Source: an uncultured Campylobacter sp. (GTDB lineage Bacteria > Campylobacterota > Campylobacteria > Campylobacterales > Campylobacteraceae). From it: DNA of 32,121 nucleotides. Of this stretch, positions 6,556-16,700 are shown one piece after another (position 1 is the first letter of the stretch; every line of letters starts with the position of its first letter). The DNA lies in the NCBI RefSeq assembly GCF_937973075.1, contig NZ_CALBWL010000075.1, positions 1 to 32,121 on the forward strand, in the 5' to 3' direction. The notes under the pieces are model-generated. The model saw only the letters and a list, made by a program, of their open reading frames with translations, was not told where the DNA came from and searched no databases. The translations under genes and the position numbers were made by a program.

Positions 6556-6969
6556 TTATCTTTTTAGTAATCTTGCTACGCTTGATTTACTGGTTTGTAT
6601 GCCGTAGTTTTTCCATAGAATATCTGCTATTTTTTGATAGCTATGGCCGCTTTTATGTAGGGATTTTAAGCAGTCCTTATAATTTGCTATTTTTGATTTG
6701 GTCGGTTTTTTCTTTGGGCCTAGTAGCTTTTTATACTCTTTATTTACTACTTCGCTTAAGGCTCTTTTATCTACCTTCATATCTTTATAATAGTGCAATA
6801 TACCATTAAGTGCATTATCCGCTCTTTTCTTATCATGCCTTGCTCTACTAATATATGAGATAAAGGTATTTACTAACTCTATAAGCTCATTCTGATTAGC
6901 AGTCTCTTGAGCTTTATCGTTAAAGACTCTTATGCCTTTCTTGACTCTTAAAAGATTTTCGTAATGCAT
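6556..6969 (-). CDS. HTH protein of the recombinase operon
   Basis: A 137-residue basic protein. The C-terminal ~45 residues (HKSGHSYQKIADILWKNYGI then TSKSSVARLLKR) form a clear helix-turn-helix of the resolvase/Hin kind; the N-terminal part is helical and lysine-rich with no family I recognise. AAGGAG lies 7 nt before the ATG. It is immediately upstream of the tyrosine recombinase gene, so it may be an accessory DNA-binding or excision factor, or a regulator of the element; this is inferred from position. Two direct TTTGTGATA repeats (6979-6987, 6991-6999) lie in its leader, possible binding sites for it. Confidence 0.65.
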   Translation of the reverse strand: MHYENLLRVKKGIRVFNDKAQETANQNELIELVNTFISYISRARHDKKRADNALNGILHYYKDMKVDKRALSEVVNKEYKKLLGPKKKPTKSKIANYKDCLKSLHKSGHSYQKIADILWKNYGIQTSKSSVARLLKR

Positions 6970-7019
6970 ATCTGCTCCTTTGTGATAGATTTTGTGATAA
7001 ATTTAAAGATTACCGGTCT

Positions 7020-7025
7020 ATTATA
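7020..7025 (-). promoter_or_regulatory. -10 element for the HTH-recombinase operon
   Basis: On the minus strand TATAAT lies about 50 nt before the HTH gene's start, in AT-rich DNA. It is followed by the ACCGGT palindrome near the expected transcription start. Confidence 0.45.
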
Positions 7026-7224
7026 ATGTAGAAAATAAAAAAGCTTGGAGATTCATTATTTTCATGCAGCTTTGTTATCTTAATAGCCTCCGTTGTTCTT
7101 TTCGGTAGTTTCATTATTTTCAGAAACCTTATGATTCATTGTTTCTTATAAAAAGGCTTGGTGATATAAGAATGGTAAAATCTGATATTGCGGATGTTAT
7201 GAAGGGCATAATAGGAAAGGGGGG

Positions 7225-7338
7225 ATGATGGATATTAAGCAAGGAAAGCGTTCAAGGTATTCGTTTTTAGGTTTCGTTTTGTGTGGAGGATTCCAGGGGT
7301 TGGTTTTGAGTGGGATGTTTTGGTTGAAGGGCGCGTGA
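7225..7338 (+). CDS. Candidate 37-residue small membrane protein
   Basis: An open frame with AAAGGGGGG directly before tandem ATG codons. It encodes a basic start (MMDIKQGKRSRYS) followed by a hydrophobic, Gly-rich stretch (FLGFVLCGGFQGLVLSGMFW) that could span a membrane. It overlaps by ATGA the end of an 18-codon frame at 7172-7228. It lies on the opposite strand to its neighbours in a gene-poor stretch. No family is recognised, and chance cannot be ruled out. Confidence 0.25.
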   Translation: MMDIKQGKRSRYSFLGFVLCGGFQGLVLSGMFWLKGA

Positions 7339-7701
7339 AGGTTGGGCTTTGAAGACATATAGGGTGCGTATATGTTATAGTTTATGGAATCAACCTAGTT
7401 CTTTTCAGGATTTTTAAGAAGAGTAAAGGTCGCAAGTGTAAAAACTCCATGTAAGGATGGAGATGTTTGCAGAATTTTGCCTATACTCATGCAAGCATTT
7501 TAAATTTATCGTATAAATTTTAATCATTCGCCTTAATCATACGTTCGCTATGATTTTGAAAGATAGTAACTTATGAGGCGGCGTTTTAAATGTGCCGCTT
7601 CTTATAAAGTTTCTAACCTAAAGCGATATTCCGGCAAGGGGAATGAAATGCCGGCATAATTCTAAGACATAACCTTTAAAAGGTATAATCCTAAATAAAT
7701 C
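7339..7701. other. Gene-free spacer downstream of the RTX gene
   Basis: I see no gene. Small inverted repeats are present: CTCCAT/ATGGAG near 7,447-7,464, GGCGGC/GCCGCT near 7,575-7,600, the palindrome ATGCCGGCAT near 7,648, and ACCTTT/AAAGGT near 7,674-7,687. The last two lie just past the RTX stop on its strand and may help end its transcript, but none has a convincing U-tract. Confidence 0.45.
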
Positions 7702-10700
7702 TTAACTCATATAAACCTGCATATCATCCTTGCGAATATCTCTTTGGTTAAATTCCAAAGCTTCCGAGTTATCGGCGTAGACGTTTAGCTGCTCGATGAT
7801 CTTGTTTACGGTATCTTGGCTTAAGAAAGCATTGTCTTTTAAAGCCTCTTCTTGAATAACACCCGGAGCGGAGTTTAGATCCATAGCATTGCTAACGCTA
7901 AGATTGGAATTTAGATCAGGGGTGTTTAAATTTGAATCATCGCAATACTTTGAAACGATAGCCTTTAGTTTGTTCTTATCGCCGCCTAGAACCATATCCC
8001 AGTTGGATTTGGAATTTAAGCTATGCTCATTAGTTTCTTTTGAGGTAGATGAGACTTCGTTTTCATCACTCTTAGCAGAATATACAGAGCCTCTTGGTGA
8101 GAGCGTTGCAGGCTTTACATCATCCGAGCTTTTAAAGAATAGCGAAATTTGAGCTTCGTTATCTATGTCTAGCAGCTTGGCATTCATCGCTAAAGTAGCA
8201 GGTTTGGCACTAGCAATATAGGTTTTGCCGAATGCTTTATAGATATCCGCTGCCTTGATATTTAGATATTTACCGATATGAAATTCCTCTATGACATTAT
8301 CCCTGTTGCTAAAAAAGCCTTTTACTTCTAAGATATCATTTTTTGCGTTAGGATCTGCCGGAGTGATGATGAGCTTAAGATCGCTCGAACCATTTTTACC
8401 AAAGTCATAGCGGACTCTTTTTACGGGATTTTTATATATGACCTTATCGTAGCCTCCAAGATCCATTATAGTTTTTGCTCCTCCGTCATAAATAAATACA
8501 TTATCTTCCTTGCCCCCCACCATAGTGTTTCCACCGTCGATAGGTTTTACTTGCCCACTAATAAAATCGCTTCCTAGAATTTTGCCGTCTTTGAATTGAA
8601 AATTTAAATTTGTCCTTACATTGTAGTTTTTGATCAAGACGCTACTATTTGATAGCTTATCCGAGATGAGTAACGAATTATCGACTAAATTTAGATTAAA
8701 TTTAACCTCGTTGCTTCCTATGTTTTTGAATTTAATTAAGTCGTTGTCTTTGAAATTTTCCACCATATCGTTTCCGTCACCCCTAGAAAAGACGAAGGTA
8801 TTTTTGCCATTCATGCTGATGTCGGGATTACCATAGCTGTCATAGCATCCTCTTAGAGTATCATTGCCGCTGCCACCTTCAAGGATATTATTAACTCCGT
8901 TGCCTCCTATTAGGATGTCGTCTCCATTGCCGCCTTTGATCTCATTATCCATATCGTTGTAGCCACGTAATTCGTCGTTTTTATCAGTACCAATCAAAGA
9001 TAGTTTTTTAATATCGCCAAAGTTCAGTTTATCACCGTTTGCAAACTCAAAGGTTTGTATCTCCTGCGCATTTATATTATCATTTATTATATCCGCCAGC
9101 ATAATCGAATCACCCGCTGAGTTACGAAATGAAATTTTTAAATTATCGCAGCCTCTAGCGTCAGTATTTACACATCTTTCTACTATGAGATCTTCTTTGT
9201 TAATGCCTTTACCAAATTTGATTTTGTTTTCATGAGTACCGGCATATATAGTATCGGCTCCATCACCTTGGTTATATACAAAGGTATTATTGCCAGAATA
9301 GCTTCCGTATAAGATATCGTCGCCCTTGCCGCCTATGATAAGATTATCCTGATCAGAGTTGCCGAAAATAGTATCTGCTTCATCCGTGCCGATCAGCTCC
9401 AATTTCTCAATATCCTCAGAGCTAAGCTCTTCGCCGTTAGCAAATTTTACCCTCTCTATTCCGAAGCGACCAAGCGAGATAGAATCATTCTTCGAGTTTT
9501 TAAATTTAATGATCGTACCTTCCGGCGTATGCTTTACTATGATATCGTCTTTTGTGATACCTTCACCCAATTGAAGCGTATCGGTACCCTCATAATCAGC
9601 TATAGTATCATTGCCATCACCTATATTAAATATATAAGTATTATTTCCCCAGCTTCCTTTTATGACATCATCTCCTTTGCCGCCTTCTATTATGTCATCG
9701 CCACTACCGCCATTTATAGTATCATTCCCTTCTCCACCATAGATAGTATCGTTTAGCTCTCCTCCTTGGATCTCGTCATCTCCACCCAAGCCGTTCATAA
9801 CGTTATTTATATCGTCATAGCCATATAGAAGATTATTTGTATCATCACCCGTCAATGCTAATTTTTTAATATCCTCAAAACTTAGTCTATCGCCGTTTTC
9901 AAATTCGAAATTTTCTATAGTCAGATCTTTATTGCTGCATTTATCTATAATATTTCCTCTAAGGAAAACGGCGTCGGTATCATTATTTTTAAATCCTATC
10001 TTAATATCCATTACTCTATGAGTATCATCATATTGGCTCAACTTCTCTTTATTTTTTGATACTGATATTACCAGATCTTCCTTCTTGATGCCTTTGCCAA
10101 ATTTTAAAGTATCATTACCCTCAATGTCGTAAATATAATCTACTCCATCGCCTTTATTATATACATAGGTATCATCTCCGCTGCCACCGTATAGATTATC
10201 GTTTCCTCTTCCTCCAATTAGAATATCATTACCTTTTTCTCCATTTAATCCATCATTACCATCTCCTCCGATTAAGGTATCATTACCACTATTTCCACAA
10301 AGGATATCATCCCCGCCATTCCCTTCTAAAATATTATCGCGATGGTTATACCCGGATATATTATTGTCTTCATCGTTTCCGATTAAAGATATTTTTAAAA
10401 TATCCTCAAAGCTTAATTTATCTCCATTTTCAAATACTAATGTTTTGTGTGAGTATTTTTCATAGATACCGCCATCTTCGGATATAATATACTCCATAGA
10501 TATACTTCCTTGCTTTCCTTTAAGCGATATAACTAAATCTTGATACCTTGACCTTGTATAACTATCATATTTTACTTCGCCTTTAGTTACAACGATATCT
10601 TCTTTGTTTATACCTTTACCAAATTTTATGATATCTTCTCCTTCATAATCATGGATTGTATCGTTGCCATCACCGATATTATAGATATAGGTATCGTCTC

Positions 10701-13700
10701 CTCTACTACCCCTTAAATGATCATCTCCTTCTCCACCGATTAAAATATCATTCTTATTATCTCCGTAAAGCCAATCATTTCCACCGTTGCCTATAAGAGT
10801 ATTGTTTGAATCCTCAAAGCCATTTATTGTTTCTCCTTCATTAGTACCCACAAGAGATAATTGCTTGATATCTTCAAAGTTTAATTTTTCTCCATTGGCA
10901 AATTCAAAATTCTCTATGGCGCCATTAATTCTGGTTTTATTTTCAGTAAGAACATTTTTTAAAGTTATAGAATCGGCTTCATTATGTTTAAATTTAATGA
11001 TTATATCTGTTGCATTATTTAAATAAGACCACTTCTTATTTATATTAGTTGAAACAATTAGATCCTCTTTTTGTATGCCTTCGCCGAATTTAATTGTGTC
11101 AATGCCGTCCCACTCTTCTATTATATCATTACCATCACCTTTATTGAATACGTAAGTATCATCTCCCACATCACCGTTTAAAGTATCGTCGCCTGTTCCG
11201 CCAATTAGAATATCGTCACCTATATCCCCGTTGAGGGCATCATCTCCTTTGCCTCCAATCAAAGTATCGTTGCCGCTACCGCCTTCTATTAAATCGTTTC
11301 CGTCTCCACCGTACATAGTATCATTCCAGCCTTGCCCGTAAAGCTTATCGTCTCCGCCTTCTCCTTTGATAATATTGTGTGTATGAACATAACCTACAAT
11401 GTTCTCGCTACTGTCGGAACCAATCAAAGATAGCTTTTTGATATCTTCAAAGTTTAGCTTACCACCATTGGCAAATTCAAAGGTTTCAATAATGTTATTT
11501 TCGTTTATCGCGTTACTATAGGCAGCATCTCTTAAGGTTATTGAATCATTTGGGGAATTTTTGAAGAATATGGCTATATCCGAATATTCCTTTCGTTTAG
11601 TATCATTGTTCATTCGTGCAACTCTTTTGACGATGAGATCCTCTTTGCTTATTCCTTCGCCAAATTTTATAGTATCGGTTCCTTGATTGTCGGTTATAGT
11701 GTCGTTGCCGTCGCCTTTATTAAAGATATAGGTATCATCGCCGTATCCGCCATTTAGGATATCACTATCTTTTTCTCCAATTAAAGTATCGTTACCTCCA
11801 TCGCCGTTAAGTATATCATTGCCTGACCCGCCGTTTAAAATATCGCTTCCATTGCCACCATTAAGGATATCATTGCCGTTTTCCCCAACGATAGTATCAT
11901 CTCCATCCCAACCATAGAGCTTATCATCGCCATCTCCACCGTTTAGAGTATCGTTCCCATTACCGCCGCTCAAAATATCGTCTCCTTTATTTCCATAAAG
12001 GATATCGTCACCTTCGCCACCATCTAGTTTGTCATTGCCATTCCCGCCGGCTATAGTATCATTGCCGTCTTCTCCGCAAATTTCATCATCTCCGCCTAGG
12101 GCATTAAAATTGTCATCTCCGTTGCCAAGACAAATTTTATCGTCACCCTCGGTTGCTTTTATAGCTGAATTATCAAGTATAGCTTTATAATCCCAAATAG
12201 AGCCGTCTTTAAAAATTATATTTTCTATGGCATAGTCATATCCATTATACGCATTAAAGAAGTCGTTGATAGTTATGACATCTTTGGATATTTTAGAGCT
12301 TATGATTAAATTTTTAAATTCTCTTTTTAAAGTTATATCTTCGGCATTAAAATCATTAAATTTAATAGTATCTTTGCCGTTTTCGTCGTATATAGTATCG
12401 TTACCGTCACCCTTGTTAAATATATAAATATCGTCTCCATCGCTACCTTTTAGAATATCATTACCGCTTCCTCCGGTTAAAGTGTCATTACCATGGTTGC
12501 CAAAAAGCCAATCGTCTCCTTCGTCTCCTTCAATAATATCGTTACCTTTACCTCCTATAAGCGAATCGTTACCGCCCCCACCTTTTAATATACTATCTCC
12601 ATCATAACCGTAAATAACATCGTCATCTTGGGTACCTACAAGGGATTTGGTTTTTATATCGTTTAAATTCATGAACGTACCATCGGCGAATTCAAACCTT
12701 TCTATATAGGTTAGATTATTTAAATCTATATAGGTTAGATTATTTAAAGTAATCGTATCGCCTGGATTATTTTTAAACCGTACTATTGTATTATAAGCAT
12801 TGCGTCTAGATATTATTAAATCTTCTTTCGAGATTCCTTCGCCAAATTTAATAGTATCGTCGCCTTGATCGTCGTCTATAATATCATTCCCATCACCTTT
12901 ATTAAATATATAGGTATCATCGCCGTATCCTCCACAGAGCACATCGTCACCGCTACCTCCAATTAAAGTGTCATTACCACTATTACCTCGGAGAACATCA
13001 TTGCCTTCATCACCCTCAATAATATCGTTACGCCTGCCTCCGATTAAAGTATCGTTACCACCACCTCCTTTTAATATATTATCTTCCTCGTCATATCCGT
13101 AAATAATATCATCGTTTTGAGTGCCTATATTGGATTTGGCTTTTATATCGTTTAAATCCATAATCGTACCATCGTCAAATTTAAATTTTTCTATATTTCC
13201 CAAATTTATACGATTCAGAGTAATCTTATCGCCGGGATTATTTTTAAATTGCACTATTACATTATAAGCGTTACTTCTAGATATTATTAGATCTTCTTTT
13301 AAGATTCCTTTACCAAATTTGATAGTATCGACCCCTTCATCATCGGTTATAATATCATTTCCATCGCCTTTATTAAATATATAGGTATCATCGCCGAATC
13401 CACCATAAAGAATATCATCTCCTTCTCCGCCCGCTATCGTATCGTTGCCATGGCCGCCATAAAGCGTATCATTTCCGTTGCCTCCATTTAAAGTATCGTT
13501 GCCATCATTTCCATAAAGGGTATCGCCTCCTTCTCCACCATTAATTATATCATCTCCGTTGCCACTCCAAATTTCATCGTTACCTAAGCCTGCATCAAAG
13601 GTATCGTTGCCGTCCGTTAAATAAAGCTTATCGTCTTTATCAGTAGAGCTTAGCGGAGTAAGCTCGAGGATTTTATTGAAATCGTAAACGGTTCCATCGG

Positions 13701-16700
13701 CAAAAGTTATCGTTCTTACGGTGTTGTTTCCGATTTCGGGATTTATGGAAAAGAAATTTTGGATAGCTATACTATCATTGATAGTTTCCCCGTCGCCTTT
13801 TATTGAGATTATAAGCTTATCCAGTTCTCTTTTGAAACTTATATCTCCAGGAGCTATGCTTTCTCTGAATTTTATTTTATCGTTGCCTGCTGTATCGTAG
13901 ATAGTATCCGCTCCGTCACCTTTATTAAATATGTAGATATTATCACCACTTCCCCCATAAAGTTTATCGTTACCTTTGCCACCGCTAATTGATTTGGTGT
14001 AATCATTGCCTCTAATGATATCGTTGCCATTATCTCCTTCTATAATATGAGGAATATTTATACCTGCACGAATGACATCGCTTCCTTCGGTTCCTGTGAT
14101 TTTTATAACATTAATATCATTGAGATTTAGAATCTCTCCGCCTGCGAATTTTATATTTTTAATATTGGCTTGATTGATGATAATACTATCATTGGAGCTG
14201 TTTTTAAATGAAATTTTTAAATCCGAAGCGGAATTGATCACATTAAATTCCAAATCGCTTCTAGAAATTCCTTCGCCAAATTGCAAGGTATTGATTCCGC
14301 CGCAATCCGTTATAATGTCGTTGCCATCGCCTTTATTAAAGATATAGGTATCATCGCCGTAACCACCGTTTAATGTGTCATCGCCAAGACCGCCGTTTAG
14401 TGTATCGTTGCCATCTCCACCTTGCAAATTGTCACCGCCTATGCCACCAATTAAAGTGTCATTTCCATTTTCTCCGTAAAGTGTATCGTTGCCGTCTCCT
14501 CCAAATAGTTGGTCGTTGCCACCATCTCCATGCAGCTCGTCATTTCCGTCATTTCCATTTATGGTGTCGTTGCCATCATTTCCATAAAGTACATCGTTTC
14601 CTTCATTGCCGCTGATGATATCATCTCCATTGCCGCCCCAAATTTCATCATTACCAAGACCTGCATCGAAAGTATCATTGCCATCAGTGAGATATAACTT
14701 GTCGTCTTTATCGGTAGAGCTTAGCGGAGTAAGCTCAAGGATTTTATTTAAATCATAAACGGTCCCATCGGCAAAAGTTATAGTTCTTATGGTATTGTTT
14801 CCTATTTCAGGATTAACGGAAAAGAAATTTTGGATAGTTATGCTATCATTATTGTTTTTGATAGATATTATAAGCTTATCCAGTTCTCTTTTTAAGCTCA
14901 CATCATTATGAGTTATGCCTTCTCTGAATTGTATTTTATCATTACCCATTGTATCATAGATAATATCGTTACCGTCGCCTCTAGCGAATACATATGTATC
15001 ATCTCCGGCGCCACCGTTTATGGTATCTTTACCTTTACCTCCTACTATAAAATTATCTTCGGAATTTCCGCTAATGACATCATTACTATCTGTTCCACTA
15101 ATATATGCATTAAAGCATAGAGATAATAATTTATCATCATTAACACAAAAATTCGATAGATTTTCTTTTAAATTCTCTTGAAATATAGGTTTATATGCAC
15201 TAGTATCCCTTACATTATCTATTAGCTTTACAATTTCATTATATTTCTCATCTTTATATAGCTGCATAAGCTTAGAATTTAAACCATCAAACTTATATCT
15301 TAGCTTGCCATTTTCTCCTAGGTGCATAAGATCTAAGTTTAGATCCATATCGGAGTATGTCGTTTGAAGCTCTATGGTTGAATAGACATAGCGTTTAAAA
15401 ATATCGAATCTTTCTTTAATGATATTGGCAGATATCGCGATATTTGAATCATTGGAGCTTCCATGCCAAGTAAAAGGCTTACCCGTAAGCTTTTCATAAA
15501 CATTTACAATCCTGCTATCGATAGAGGTAGTTCTAGAGTTTGGATGCATATCGCTAACTCCAGCCCATTCATAGATTAGCTCATCGATATGCTTCTTTCT
15601 ATCCTCTGGGCTTAGCATCAGATATAAATTTATTATTGTAGCCAGCTTTTCGTTCTTACCTGCCGCGACTCTTAAAGAGTTTAAATTTCCACTTGCTATT
15701 ACTTGAGGTAGGGCTTGGACTTCTGGCGAGAGCTTGCTTTGATCTATTATCTCTTCGGTTTTGTTTAAATTTACTTTCATCCATACGTCGTTAGCATCTA
15801 AGGTGGAGCCGTCTTTAAGAGTAACTTTAGAGCTTTGTTTTACGGTGTTAGAATTCTCATTTATCGCTATCTCTTTATAGTTTAGATCGATACTTTTGAT
15901 ATTATTATCCGCAAGCGAGCTTAATTCTCCTTCGTCGGTAATGCCGTTAGAATTCTTATCCTTCCAAATTTTAAGCTTATTAAATATCTCATCCTTTTCG
16001 TCTATTGCGTTGTCGCCATTTAGATCATAGGCCTTTAGAGCCTCATAGCCGTTGGTTGCTTTTTTATCGGTATATCCGTAAGCGGTATTTGAAATGGTGT
16101 GATTTCCGAATAGTTCATTTCCATTGTCTATTTTACCGTTATTATTTTTATCTAGTGCCAATAATCCGTCATCTTTTTCTACCCAGGCAGTAGCTTCGGC
16201 AAAGCCATTATTGTCGTGATCGAAATACACCGTATTATCAAGCCTAGTGGAAGTTACGCCGTTTTTATTAAAATCTATTACGATAGGATCGTATGTTTCA
16301 GGTAGATCCTCGTTAGGATCGCGGTCGTCATCGATGATAGTGCCATAACCATATTTTGATATCCTGGCTCTTAATTTATCAGAAGTTTTAATTATTCTAG
16401 GTCTTATTTCAAATTCTCTATCCTCTCCTTTGATTGTATTGCCATTCCATTTGTAGGTATAAGTATTTCCTCGTTCGTATTTTGCTAAATTTAGATTATA
16501 TTTTTTGATATATTCTTCACTTGGATTACCGAAAAGATATTCTTTATCTCCTACTCCCAGTATGAGGAACTCCCCATCCGTAATATTACCTTCTAACAAA
16601 ATATTAAAATCTAACGATTGTCCAGGAGTATCTCCTTCGCTAGTTTTATTATCACCTATTTTTATACTTATCTCATCAGGATCTAGCAATTCTATACCCA

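Noticed and set aside
8500..15100. Regular DNA repeats at about 27-bp steps, suspected tandem repeat or CRISPR
   Set aside because: They are the codons of nine-residue RTX calcium-binding repeats in one open frame.
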